A stretch of DNA of 64,000 bases from Vibrio europaeus (GCF_001695575.1 NZ_LUAX01000007.1:310001-374000); one strand, 5' to 3'. Positions 34,584 through 43,223 are shown, numbered from the stretch's first letter. Made by a program: numbers and translations. The notes: a model not told the origin generated them from the sequence alone.

Positions 34584-35915
34584 TTATTCGCTATCAGGTT
34601 TAGGCGGTGTTTTCTTCTTAGGGATAAACACGCTATCACCCACAGCCACATTCTGGTGGAAGCTCTTGTCACGCTTGACTGGTTTCTTCGTTGATTTCTT
34701 CGCTTGCGGCTTAGCATTCTTAGTCGCTTTACCCTTGTTGCGGAAATCAGGTTTACGCGGCTTCAAGCCTTTAAACTTGCCTTTTAACCCTTCAAGCTCA
34801 GAGAAGTTTAAGTCTTGCTGTAAATAAGCTTCAACACGCTTAAAACTATCCCAGTCTTTTGGGCCTACCAGTGAAACGGCATCACCTTTGTTACCAGCAC
34901 GGCCTGTACGACCTACACGGTGAACATATTCTTCCGTATGCTTTGGCATGTCGAAGTTAACAACATGGGTAACGTTAGCGATATCTAGCCCACGAGAAGC
35001 AACATCTGTCGTGACCAATATTTTGAACACAGCACGCTCAAACTGACTCATGATGGTATTGCGTTGAGTCTGGTTTAAGCTACCGCTAAGCGCGATTGCT
35101 TTAAGTTTCTTCTCGTTAAGCTTTTCAGTTAAACGCTCTGTATCAACACGCGTTGCAGTGAAGATAATCAGCTGTTTGTATTCTGCTACTTCTAGAATGC
35201 GCTCTAAGATGGCTTCTTTATGATCAAGATGATCACACAGGTAGAACTTCTGAGTAATATCAGTATGCTTTTCTGTCGCAGCGCCAATTGCAATACGTTT
35301 TGGAGCATCTAACATCTCCATAGCAATATCGTTAACTTCAGCATGGTCTAATGTTGCTGAGAACATCAACGTTTGACGGCGACGGTGTTTAGCGGCGTTG
35401 TGAATGCGGCGAAGTTCAGGTGCAAAACCAAGATCCAGCATGCGGTCAGCTTCATCTAACACTAGAGTTTCAAGGCCATCTAGAAATAGAGAGCGATGCT
35501 CAAGGTGATCGGCTAAACGTCCAGGTGTAGCGACAATAAACTTAGGGTAACGACGTAGCGCTTTAACCTGATCGTTAAAGTTTTCGCCACCTACAACTAG
35601 GGTCGCGTCATAAGACAATCCACCTAACATCGAACGCAACTCACCATACACTTGCTTTGCAAGCTCACGAGTAGGAGCAAGAATCAATGCGCGCGGGTCT
35701 TTTGCAGAAAATGCTTTGTTTTTTAGAGACTTGTGCAGCATAGGCAATACAAAAGCTAGCGTCTTACCAGAACCTGTCTTTGAAGACGCCAACAGATCTT
35801 TACCAGCAATCGCGACAGGAATCGCACATTGCTGAATCTCTGTCGCCTTCTTAAAGTCAAAGTGCTTCAAGTTCTTAAGTAAGCGATTGTCTAAACCTAA
35901 ATCTTTAAAGTGCAA
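34584..35915 (-). CDS. DEAD-box RNA helicase, RhlE/SrmB-like, TTG start
   Basis: 443-residue ATP-dependent RNA helicase. The start is TTG 35915 with TGGAG upstream; no ATG is available before conserved sequence begins (FKDLGLDNRLLKNL). Motifs: SKTGSGKT (I), PTRELA (Ia), TPGR, DEAD in LVLDEADRMLDLGF (II), SAT, SRGLDIANV (V) and HRVGRTGRAG (VI). The C-terminal 75 residues are Lys-rich and lack the DeaD RNA-binding domain. Likely role in ribosome assembly or RNA decay. Which E. coli helicase is the true counterpart cannot be told from motifs alone. Confidence 0.9.
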   Translation of the reverse strand: MHFKDLGLDNRLLKNLKHFDFKKATEIQQCAIPVAIAGKDLLASSKTGSGKTLAFVLPMLHKSLKNKAFSAKDPRALILAPTRELAKQVYGELRSMLGGLSYDATLVVGGENFNDQVKALRRYPKFIVATPGRLADHLEHRSLFLDGLETLVLDEADRMLDLGFAPELRRIHNAAKHRRRQTLMFSATLDHAEVNDIAMEMLDAPKRIAIGAATEKHTDITQKFYLCDHLDHKEAILERILEVAEYKQLIIFTATRVDTERLTEKLNEKKLKAIALSGSLNQTQRNTIMSQFERAVFKILVTTDVASRGLDIANVTHVVNFDMPKHTEEYVHRVGRTGRAGNKGDAVSLVGPKDWDSFKRVEAYLQQDLNFSELEGLKGKFKGLKPRKPDFRNKGKATKNAKPQAKKSTKKPVKRDKSFHQNVAVGDSVFIPKKKTPPKPDSE

Positions 35916-36271
35916 AGTATTCTCCAGTGGGTTACACAGCGTTGTTAGTACAGCTCAAACGGCGTCAATCAACACGAATTATTATAAAAACAGGCTATGA
36001 TAACTGGATTCAGTGTAAGAGGATAGAGATCACAGAAAATATTCTTGCTCGATTACTTTTGCATCCTGTATCAGCTCTATGTCTCTTACATCTATTACTC
36101 TCACCAATGAGACATAGCTCAACTAATTTGATAATTACTTAAATTCTTGGGTTTTTTTGACTTTTACTAGCTTTAGCAAGCATAAAATTAGGGCTACACT
36201 GATTGACGTCACTATACGATAAAAAGGTATAGGACATATTATTGATACTTATTTACGCAAGGAGTTCTACC
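35916..36271. other. lpp upstream region
   Basis: 356 bp between the helicase start and lpp. A plus-strand ORF at 35927-36142 has no ribosome site and no recognisable protein, so I treat it as chance. The 3' half is very AT-rich, as is typical of lpp promoters. Confidence 0.5.
36157..36186 (+). promoter_or_regulatory. Candidate lpp promoter
   Basis: TTGACT (36157-36162) and CATAAA (36181-36186) are 18 bp apart. A second TTGACG at 36203 with TATAGG at 36228 is an alternative. Confidence 0.35.
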
Positions 36272-36520
36272 ATGAACAAAATGTTGATCGCAGCTGCAGC
36301 ATCTTCTGTTCTTCTACTAGCAGGTTGTTCGTCTACTCCAGACGAAGCAACAACGGCAAAGATTGATGAACTTACTAACCAAGTAAGCCAACTAAGCCAA
36401 GACGTTCAAGCGCTACAATCTGAAGTACGTAAGTCTGGTGACTCTGCGATGGCAGCACAAGAAGAAGCAGCACGTGCAAACGAACGTATCGACAACATTG
36501 CTCAGTCTTACACTAAGTAA
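36272..36520 (+). CDS. lpp: Major outer-membrane lipoprotein Lpp (Braun-type)
   Basis: An 82-residue murein lipoprotein. Start at ATG 36272 with AAGGAG at 36259-36264. Signal with lipobox LLAG-C, then heptad-rich helix (IDELTNQVSQLSQDVQALQSEV) forming the trimeric coiled coil, ending in SYTK; the terminal lysine is the residue joined to peptidoglycan by L,D-transpeptidases. The convergent neighbour is an L,D-transpeptidase, an arrangement also seen around E. coli lpp. Strong codon bias and a strong terminator indicate high expression. Confidence 0.95.
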   Translation: MNKMLIAAAASSVLLLAGCSSTPDEATTAKIDELTNQVSQLSQDVQALQSEVRKSGDSAMAAQEEAARANERIDNIAQSYTK

Positions 36521-36532
36521 TCTCGTCTTTTT

Positions 36533-36570
36533 AAAGAAAGGGTCTGCATATGCAGACCCTTTCTTTTTTC
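36533..36570 (+). terminator. Terminator of lpp
   Basis: A 16-bp stem (AAAGAAAGGGTCTGCA and complement) with TTTTTT after it. Runs of A on the other side allow it to serve the convergent gene too. Confidence 0.93.
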
Positions 36571-36571
36571 T

Positions 36572-37477
36572 TTAATTTATCGATGTCGGAGCGACGATTT
36601 CGACTGGCACACCATTTTGCGCCAATATTGCAGCTCTCGCTTTCACATCCGATTGATCAAATTCCTCTAACCACCAGCTAAGCTCTTGTGGCACCTCTAG
36701 CGCCTTTTTTACGCCATCACTGCGAGTTAGCGGCTCGTGTGCTTCTAAAAACACACTACGATCTGGTTCAAGCGCAACCTTAATAGGCTCGTTAATCACG
36801 GTAACTTTTTCACCCAGTTTAACTTGAGGGAAAAGCCACTCGATATCCTTTGGCTCCATACGAATACAGCCCGAGCTCACTCGAAGGCCAATGCCGAAAT
36901 CTTTGTTAGTGCCATGAATAAGATAATCACCTGCACCATGAGCTAATCGAAGTGCATACTCACCTAGCGGGTTTTCTGGACCAGCTGGTACCACCGCTGG
37001 TAACTCAATCCCTTTTGCTAGGTAGTCTTTACGAATCGAAGCGGGAGGAGTCCAAGTCGGATTTGGACGTTTTTGGCTGATGGAGGTTTCCATTTCAGGC
37101 GTGTCACGCCCTACTCGCCCAATACCAACTGGGAATATATGTACCTTGTTAGACTCCGGTTCGAAATAGTAAAGTCGAAGTTCCGCTAGGTTAATCACGA
37201 TCCCTTCGCGATCAACGTTCGGCAATATGATTTGAGTCGGAATGGTTAACACATAGTCCGCTTTAGGTAAAAACGGATCGACGCCTTTATTGGCTGCCAT
37301 CAACGACAAGAAGCCGACATCATATTGCTTAGCAATGTTGGCGAGCGTCTCCCCTTCTTGTACCTGATGGTACTGAGTTCGCCCCACGATACTACTGCCT
37401 TCGACAGGTAACTCATATGTCGCAGCGAACAGAGGCGAGCTAACACAACACAAGAATGCGAGAAACTTACGCACCAT
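36572..37477 (-). CDS. L,D-transpeptidase (YkuD/ErfK family) with LysM
   Basis: Periplasmic cell-wall enzyme of 301 residues: signal peptide to FAA-TYEL, a LysM peptidoglycan-binding domain (YHQVQEGETLANIAKQYDV) at about 37-82, and the YkuD catalytic domain with HGTNKDFGIGLRVSSGCIRM carrying the active-site His and Cys. Enzymes of this group either tether Lpp to meso-DAP or form 3-3 crosslinks; the facing lpp gene makes Lpp tethering attractive, but E. coli lpp also neighbours a crosslinking paralogue (LdtE). The stop directly abuts the lpp terminator. Confidence 0.92.
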   Translation of the reverse strand: MVRKFLAFLCCVSSPLFAATYELPVEGSSIVGRTQYHQVQEGETLANIAKQYDVGFLSLMAANKGVDPFLPKADYVLTIPTQIILPNVDREGIVINLAELRLYYFEPESNKVHIFPVGIGRVGRDTPEMETSISQKRPNPTWTPPASIRKDYLAKGIELPAVVPAGPENPLGEYALRLAHGAGDYLIHGTNKDFGIGLRVSSGCIRMEPKDIEWLFPQVKLGEKVTVINEPIKVALEPDRSVFLEAHEPLTRSDGVKKALEVPQELSWWLEEFDQSDVKARAAILAQNGVPVEIVAPTSIN

Positions 37478-38893
37478 TTAAACTTCCTTGGCTTCTTTAT
37501 AGAGGCTTAAGGTTATCTCTCTTTCGGTCTTATGATCAACTATCGGTTCTGGATATGACAAATCTTTAGCATTGCCCCACTTATGAGGTTGATGGATGTG
37601 TTTGTCTGGCACACTCAACAACTCTGGAATCCAACCCCGAATAAAAGCGCCATCTGGGTCAAATCGCTCTCCCTGGGTCGTCGGATTAAAAATACGAAAA
37701 TAGGGTTGCCCGTCACAACCGGTCGATGCACACCACTGCCAACCACCGTTATTGGCAGCGTAGTCACCATCAATGAGTTTGGACATAAAATAGTGTTCAC
37801 CAACACGCCAATCTACGTGAAGATCCTTAACTAGAAAGCTCGCCACTATCATTCTCAAGCGGTTATGCATCCAACCAGTTTGGTTAAGCTGGCGCATTGC
37901 AGCGTCGACGATAGGATAACCTGTTAGACCCTTTTTCCAGGCGTCGATAGCAGCAGTGGGATTGAGCCAGACTAAATTGTCTCCCCATGAAGTAAAGCTC
38001 TTACCTTGCGACAATTTGGGTTCATAGTAGACTAAATGCTGATAAAACTCGCGCCAGATCAATTCGCTTTGCCAAACCTCACGGCCGCCACTTAAAGGAA
38101 GGGTTTGCTGGTACATGAGCCTCGCCATGCATTGTCTCACAGAGAGCGCTCCAATAGCTAAATAGGGTGAAAGAGTGCTTGTGCCGTCAATCGCGGGGAA
38201 ATCACGATGAGAATGATAGCTATCAACCTTGTCACTATCGAAACTTCTTAGCGCTTGGATTACCTGCTCAGTATCTACAGCGTATCTTTCACTCGATTCT
38301 CTTGGGTAGTCAAAATCACACTGGCTCGAAAACTCTGCCACACGATTTGATATCAGCTTACCTCTTCTCTGCTGGGGATTTAGCTTTGTGACAGCGACTG
38401 GTTGACGATACATTGCTGCCAAGTAGGCGCGTTTAAACGGCGTAAATACCTTAAAGTAGTCACCTTGCTTGTTAACCACGCTACCGGGGTTGAGAATGCA
38501 TTTATCATCAATGCTTTTGCAATCTATACCCTCAGTTGCGAGAAGCTCGGACAGTAACTCATCTCTACCAAGTTCATTGAGCTCATACTCTTTGTTGAGA
38601 TAAACGCCGCTCGCACCTTCTTTCATGGCAACTTCAGCTACCAATCTCGCGGCGTCTTTAAAAGAATAAGTTTGAGCATAATAGAGGGAGATGTTTTTCT
38701 TATTCAGATCGCTTTGCAGTGCCAACAGTCGACGATAGATTAAATCAGCTTGAATAGGAGCAAGGGAGTGCTCCTGCCAAGTTTGCGGTGTTGCGATATA
38801 GAGAGCAACCACAGGCTCTCCGCGTGAACACGCGCAGTTCAAAGCGGTATTGTCTTCGACACGTAAATCTCGGCGCAGCCAGACTATCTTCAT
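37478..38893 (-). CDS. phr: Deoxyribodipyrimidine photolyase (CPD photolyase)
   Basis: Light-driven repair of cyclobutane pyrimidine dimers in DNA. 471 residues from ATG 38893, which has AAGG seven bases upstream; a GTG two codons earlier is weaker. N-terminal Rossmann-like antenna domain (MKIVWLRRDLRVEDNTAL), then the helical FAD domain with SELIWREFYQHL, WMHNRLRMI, DGDYAANNGGWQW and the NPTTQGERFDPDG motif. Length matches E. coli PhrB (472). It stands at the end of a three-gene unit with the MerR regulator (9 bp gap) and the RudS-like gene, and abuts the L,D-transpeptidase start. Confidence 0.95.
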   Translation of the reverse strand: MKIVWLRRDLRVEDNTALNCACSRGEPVVALYIATPQTWQEHSLAPIQADLIYRRLLALQSDLNKKNISLYYAQTYSFKDAARLVAEVAMKEGASGVYLNKEYELNELGRDELLSELLATEGIDCKSIDDKCILNPGSVVNKQGDYFKVFTPFKRAYLAAMYRQPVAVTKLNPQQRRGKLISNRVAEFSSQCDFDYPRESSERYAVDTEQVIQALRSFDSDKVDSYHSHRDFPAIDGTSTLSPYLAIGALSVRQCMARLMYQQTLPLSGGREVWQSELIWREFYQHLVYYEPKLSQGKSFTSWGDNLVWLNPTAAIDAWKKGLTGYPIVDAAMRQLNQTGWMHNRLRMIVASFLVKDLHVDWRVGEHYFMSKLIDGDYAANNGGWQWCASTGCDGQPYFRIFNPTTQGERFDPDGAFIRGWIPELLSVPDKHIHQPHKWGNAKDLSYPEPIVDHKTEREITLSLYKEAKEV

Positions 38894-38902
38894 CGTCACG
38901 CC

Positions 38903-39688
38903 TTAGGCATCAATTAAGTCTGAAAGTAAAACCTCTCCAGAGAAGGATGATTTTATCTTTTCAACAATGGTAGTTTGCCCTGCGGTTAGCGGTCGCGAGC
39001 TATAAATGGCGATGGCAGCGTACGCACACAGCCCTTCATGCTCAACCAGACCCGACAAGTCTTCAATCCCATCTATAATCACTAAGCTCTTCCCCGACTC
39101 AGATAGATTTAGCGCCCAAAGGCGCGCATGGATGTTAACGCTGTCGTAATTAATGAACAGGCATTTGCCCGATTTGGCAGCTTTGTTCTCTGACTCAATA
39201 ATCGCATTAAGCCGAGCGACGAAGATGGATTCCATCAAGCCTTTTTGTAGCGCTCGCAGACCAATTTTGACCACAGATAACGCTTTTTCTGCTGGCTTAA
39301 CAAACTGCTTTTGCACCACATCCAGTGGGTATTCTTTAAACACCGTGGCGACAATTGAATCCGCTTTCCCTTTGTTCAGCTCAGCTAACGCTTGTAAGAA
39401 AGCTCTCACTTCGTCCAATTGTTCACTCGCGAGGTACTCTTCACCTTTATTGGGCTCATTGGACTCAAGTACATCTTTCACTTTGCCAATCGGAACCCCT
39501 TTGCTGAGCCACCCTTGGATCTCTCCGATTAAGGCGATGTGTTCATCGGTATACAAACGATGGCCTTTTTCAGTCCTTTGAGGTTGCACTAAGCTATAAC
39601 GTCTCTGCCATGCGCGTAAGGTTACCGGTTTAACCCCTGTAATCTCTGAAATCTCACGAATCGCGTACAGTTTATTCTCATAACCCAT
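38903..39688 (-). CDS. MerR-family regulator of the photolyase cluster (LitR/MlrA-like)
   Basis: 261-residue transcription factor. MerR-type winged HTH at 7-75 (LYAIREISEITGVKPVTLRAW, QPQRTEKGHRLYTDEHI). The C-terminal domain resembles the fold used by CarH/LitR but lacks the ExxH/DxHxxG cobalamin signature, so direct B12 light sensing is unlikely; B12-independent members of the LitR family are known to act with separate photoreceptors. It overlaps the RudS-like gene end by 11 bp and precedes phr, so it probably controls its own operon, likely through the palindromes at 40657-40726. MlrA-like alternatives exist. Confidence 0.85.
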   Translation of the reverse strand: MGYENKLYAIREISEITGVKPVTLRAWQRRYSLVQPQRTEKGHRLYTDEHIALIGEIQGWLSKGVPIGKVKDVLESNEPNKGEEYLASEQLDEVRAFLQALAELNKGKADSIVATVFKEYPLDVVQKQFVKPAEKALSVVKIGLRALQKGLMESIFVARLNAIIESENKAAKSGKCLFINYDSVNIHARLWALNLSESGKSLVIIDGIEDLSGLVEHEGLCAYAAIAIYSSRPLTAGQTTIVEKIKSSFSGEVLLSDLIDA

Positions 39689-40631
39689 ATCTTAAACGTA
39701 ACTCCTGTGGGTAAGGTTGCAGAAAAGCTTGGTTTTCCAGATAACTGTCTGGATGAGCGGCTAAATAGTGCTTAATTAATGTTAATGGCGCAAGCAAAGG
39801 TAACAGCCCAACTCGGTAATCCTCTATCACTTGCACCAACTCTTTCTTCTGAGAGCGACTTAGAGCTCGTTTAAAGTAACCTTGTAAATGCATCAGCACG
39901 TTAGTGTTGTTTTTTCTACTCGCTCTATGAGTCATCGCCGCCATCAAGCCTTGTCGATACCGTTTATAGAACTCTTCGATGTCATAATCTTTGACGTTCG
40001 CAACGAGTTTACCCAGCTCTTTGTAAGACGTTGGATGATGCGCCATTAAAGTCAGTTTATAGCGCGAGTGAAACGCAACGATTTTCCCACGCGTCGGCTC
40101 ATCACCGATAGAATCGTAAAAATCTTTAAGTGTATAAATGCGAGTAATGAAGTTCTCTTTCAAAACCGGATCGTTAAGCCGACCATCTTCTTCAACGGGC
40201 AACCAAGGCATGGCTTTCATCAATTCATTGGTGTACAAACCGACACCAACGTTCTCAGCGCTGTTCTTTTTGTAGACTTTGACTCGCTCCATTCCACACG
40301 TTGGCGATTTAGCACAGACGATGTAACCACATAGCTGTTCGCGTTCAAGCTCTACCACTTTACTCTTCGAATAGTCGGTGACTGCCTGGGTATGCTCTTT
40401 GGTTGGTTCTTTAGTTTCCACCAAGGAAATTCTATCTTCGTTGGACATCAATCGTATGGTTGGTCTGGGTACAGGCATTCCAGAGCCCACTTCTGGGCAC
40501 ACAGGGACAAACTCAAAGTAAGGTGTCAGCTCCTTAGTGACAAACTTGCTGAGCTTATGGCCTGAGTCAAATCGAACACGCTCACCTAAAACACAAGAAC
40601 TGATACCAATTTTTATCTGCTGCTGATTCAT
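39678..40631 (-). CDS. DUF523-DUF1722 protein, RudS-like tRNA 4-thiouridine desulfidase
   Basis: 317-residue fusion of an N-terminal DUF523 (TudS) domain (about 5-155) and a C-terminal DUF1722/YbgA domain (about 190-310). TudS cysteines for a [4Fe-4S] cluster are visible: C13 in SSCVLGE, C45 in VCPEVGSGMP and C112 in KSPTCG. Known for the family: TudS removes sulfur from thiouracil, and the TudS-DUF1722 fusion RudS removes sulfur from 4-thiouridine in tRNA, relieving near-UV growth arrest. Co-transcription with a photolyase fits that near-UV role. First gene of the unit, behind two palindromic operators. Confidence 0.85.
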   Translation of the reverse strand: MNQQQIKIGISSCVLGERVRFDSGHKLSKFVTKELTPYFEFVPVCPEVGSGMPVPRPTIRLMSNEDRISLVETKEPTKEHTQAVTDYSKSKVVELEREQLCGYIVCAKSPTCGMERVKVYKKNSAENVGVGLYTNELMKAMPWLPVEEDGRLNDPVLKENFITRIYTLKDFYDSIGDEPTRGKIVAFHSRYKLTLMAHHPTSYKELGKLVANVKDYDIEEFYKRYRQGLMAAMTHRASRKNNTNVLMHLQGYFKRALSRSQKKELVQVIEDYRVGLLPLLAPLTLIKHYLAAHPDSYLENQAFLQPYPQELRLRYGL

Positions 40632-40656
40632 GATGAACTCCTTTGCCTAGCTGTGC

Positions 40657-40679
40657 TGTACAAAATAATTTCTTGTATA
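40657..40679. promoter_or_regulatory. Palindromic operator 1 of the light/near-UV operon
   Basis: TGTACAA, 9 bp, TTGTATA: a 23-bp near-palindrome 26-48 bp upstream of the RudS-like start. It has the same layout as operator 2. Confidence 0.6.
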
Positions 40680-40703
40680 AGTTTTAGCACAATATTTACG
40701 CCC

Positions 40704-40726
40704 TGTACAAAAAAACCTCTTGTACA
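40704..40726. promoter_or_regulatory. Palindromic operator 2 of the light/near-UV operon
   Basis: TGTACAA, 9 bp, TTGTACA: a perfect 7-bp inverted repeat, 47 bp from operator 1 start to start. The pair probably binds the MerR regulator encoded downstream. Confidence 0.62.
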
Positions 40727-40861
40727 ATGAATAAATACACTACGTGAGTAACGGCTTTTTAGTTCACTTAATGAAGCAAACGTTTTTACAAATCGATTGC
40801 TCATTCACTTTCAACAGATTTAGTTATCAATGGTTAATAAAAGCATCAAACACCCCCCTTT

Positions 40862-40877
40862 TGTGACATACTTCTCA
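40862..40877. promoter_or_regulatory. CRP-site candidate upstream of deoD
   Basis: TGTGA-CATACT-TCTCA matches the CRP consensus at 9 of 10 half-site bases, 106 bp upstream of the deoD ATG. Nucleoside salvage genes are classical CRP targets. Confidence 0.5.
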
Positions 40878-40982
40878 AGGAGCAATCTCAGATATAGCTA
40901 GTATTGCCTCAACAGATTTTTCAAAATCAACATAATTAGTAATCAGCAGTTCGAGTTACTAATAATTTTTGGAGTAATAACT

Positions 40983-41693
40983 ATGGCAACCCCACACATT
41001 AATGCACAACCAGGTGATTTCGCTGAAACAGTACTGATGCCAGGCGACCCACTACGCGCTAAATACATCGCGGAAACTTTCCTCGATGACGTGAAGCAAG
41101 TATGTGACGTTCGCAACATGTTCGGCTACACAGGTACCTACAAAGGTAAGAAAGTGTCTGTAATGGGCCACGGTATGGGTATTCCTTCATGCTGCATCTA
41201 TGTTCACGAACTAATCGCTGAATATGGTGTAAAAAATGTGATTCGTGTTGGTAGCTGTGGTGCAGTACGCGACGACGTAAAACTGATGGACGTTGTTATC
41301 GGTATGGGTGCGTCAACTGACTCTAAAGTAAACCGTATTCGCTTTAACGATCACGACTTCGCAGCGATTGCTGACTTCGGTCTTCTAGAAGAAGCGGTTA
41401 ACCAAGCGCGTACTCAAGAAGTACCAGTAAAAGTGGGTAACGTTTTCTCTGCAGATCTTTTCTACACGCCTGAAGCAGACATCTTTGAGAAGATGGAAAA
41501 ACTTGGCATCCTAGGTGTAGACATGGAAGCAGCAGGTATCTACGGCGTAGCAGCAGACCTTGGTGCAAAAGCACTAACTATCCTAACAGTATCTGACCAT
41601 ATCATCCGTGGTGAGAAACTAAGCTCTGAAGAGCGTCAAAAGTCATTCAATGACATGATGAAAGTGGCACTAGAAACTGCAATCAACATCTAA
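40983..41693 (+). CDS. deoD: Purine nucleoside phosphorylase DeoD
   Basis: Cytosolic hexameric phosphorylase that splits purine (deoxy)nucleosides into base and (deoxy)ribose-1-phosphate. 236 residues. Signatures: GDPLRAKYIAE with the phosphate-binding Arg, GHGMGIPS, RVGSCGAV, VDMEAAG and TVSDH with catalytic Asp near 204. Preceded by GGAGTAATAACT. It is separate from other deo genes, which are not in the window, so it is probably a second deoD copy or a detached one. Candidate CRP site upstream. Confidence 0.96.
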   Translation: MATPHINAQPGDFAETVLMPGDPLRAKYIAETFLDDVKQVCDVRNMFGYTGTYKGKKVSVMGHGMGIPSCCIYVHELIAEYGVKNVIRVGSCGAVRDDVKLMDVVIGMGASTDSKVNRIRFNDHDFAAIADFGLLEEAVNQARTQEVPVKVGNVFSADLFYTPEADIFEKMEKLGILGVDMEAAGIYGVAADLGAKALTILTVSDHIIRGEKLSSEERQKSFNDMMKVALETAINI

Positions 41694-41706
41694 TTTCAAT
41701 CTTTTC

Positions 41707-41729
41707 GCCACCAAACCGAGTTTGGTGGC
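41707..41729 (+). terminator. Hairpin after deoD
   Basis: GCCACCAAAC, CGA loop, GTTTGGTGGC. No T tract follows, so it may be an attenuating or processing hairpin rather than a full terminator, leaving the next gene possibly cotranscribed. Confidence 0.55.
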
Positions 41730-41753
41730 CCGAATAATCCCGAGGGGGAGATA

Positions 41754-43223
41754 GTGACAGCCGGCCAACTGCCAAAGGAAGCGAACGGGTTACAGCTCAA
41801 CTTTTGTAAAACATTGGCGTGTGACAACTTTGGATTGAGTGATGCACATCGTTACGTTGTGCAGCATGCTAACCCTAAGCGACCTGCGATGGTATGTCGG
41901 GAATGTGGCGCTTTCCCCCCCTTACTTAATAACCAAGAAGTTCTCAATGAACTTCATCGACTTCGTCAACTCCACAGTGACGGGCTTCCCGCTTGTCGCA
42001 ACGACGAATGTGATAATTTTGGTTTATCTGTTCATACCCACAAACACCTTTACCATGCTTTTGGTTATAGCGGCGATCGACAACGCTATCGTTGTAAGTG
42101 TTGCCAATCGACCTTTGTCGACAAATGGTCTGGGGCTAACAAAAAACTTCAATTCCAAGAAAACCTCCTTGGCTTGCTTTTTATGGGCTACTCTGTCCGC
42201 GAGATCTGCCGCAAGTTAGAAATTAATCCAAAGACGTTTTATGATCACCTCGATCATATCGCGAGCCGATGCCGACGTAAGCTCGCAATGTTTGATGCCC
42301 GTTGGGTGAATCACGCAGCAAGCTATGAGCTTGCGTCTTTTTATGTCCCCTTGCAGCCTAAAAGTAATAATGGCGTGTTGTGGATGGCAACAGGCGAAGC
42401 TCATAGTGGCTACATACTTTGCCAACACGTTAACTATTCAGCGGGAGAAGAACCAAGCGGGGATGTGGATCATGACCCGTATCAGTACCCTGCGCGTTTT
42501 GTCTCAAAAGAGCACTCTTCTGAAGCGAACATGCCCACGCCTACCCCATCGCCAGTGTTGCGAGAGCGAATTGATCAGCAGTACCAAACCATCTTGGCGA
42601 GGGGAAATGTTGAAGACCCAATGGGAAATCTCACGGTATTCAACTACCCATCTAAAGGGGCTTTGATTCGCCCGCCTTACACGTCGTATGCGCATTTTTT
42701 GCACGTTCTCGATTTATGCCAAGATGATCGCCAAGTGTCGATCTATTTGCCACAAGATCCTGTTTTGCGTTCTGCAGCGCTAAGTGTCTGTCTGCCACGC
42801 ATTTTGCGTCAAAATATCGACCTTATGTATGTTGAAGAAGATAAAAGCTGGAATGAGAATAACGCAATCGACAAAGTAGATATCGTCCATATGGGATGGT
42901 GGCGAGACCGTTGGGCAATCGCGTCAAGCCCAGAGTCATCGAAAGGGATTTGCTACCTTGCCGGTCAAAATAACCAACCAAAACAATGGTTACGCAGCGC
43001 ATCCATCAGACGCACTCAGTTTTATCAGCAACGCTTTCAGACCCTGTTCGAGAGTTTTGTCAACGAACCTAGGCGCAAGTTACGCCCAGGCGGCCTAATG
43101 CCTATGTTAGATATTTTCCGAGCTTGGCATAATTTGTGCTACCAAGATAAGACGGGAAAGACTGCCGCCCAGAATTTGGAGCTTACTCAATCGCCTTTGA
43201 CGCTGCGTGAGCTCCTTTCATAA
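41754..43223 (+). CDS. Transposase-like protein with duplicated zinc ribbons, GTG start
   Basis: 489-residue cytosolic protein. GTG 41754 is preceded by GAGGGGGAG. Two zinc-ribbon-like modules share the pattern C-x4-CDNFGLS then CxxC: C18, C23, C48, C51 and C81, C86, C114, C117. A helix-turn-helix follows (GYSVREICRKLEINPKTFYDH, about 145-165), then a domain about 180-450 of uncertain fold. The ribbon plus HTH recall InsA-type (COG3677) transposase N-termini. I see no terminal inverted repeats or target duplication near 41700-41760 or 43220-43260, and the gene follows deoD closely, so it looks domesticated rather than mobile. The function is unknown. Confidence 0.75.
   Translation: MTAGQLPKEANGLQLNFCKTLACDNFGLSDAHRYVVQHANPKRPAMVCRECGAFPPLLNNQEVLNELHRLRQLHSDGLPACRNDECDNFGLSVHTHKHLYHAFGYSGDRQRYRCKCCQSTFVDKWSGANKKLQFQENLLGLLFMGYSVREICRKLEINPKTFYDHLDHIASRCRRKLAMFDARWVNHAASYELASFYVPLQPKSNNGVLWMATGEAHSGYILCQHVNYSAGEEPSGDVDHDPYQYPARFVSKEHSSEANMPTPTPSPVLRERIDQQYQTILARGNVEDPMGNLTVFNYPSKGALIRPPYTSYAHFLHVLDLCQDDRQVSIYLPQDPVLRSAALSVCLPRILRQNIDLMYVEEDKSWNENNAIDKVDIVHMGWWRDRWAIASSPESSKGICYLAGQNNQPKQWLRSASIRRTQFYQQRFQTLFESFVNEPRRKLRPGGLMPMLDIFRAWHNLCYQDKTGKTAAQNLELTQSPLTLRELLS

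Noticed and set aside
35927..36142. 71-codon plus-strand ORF upstream of lpp
   Set aside because: No ribosome site, no recognisable protein features, and it lies in the AT-rich lpp upstream region.
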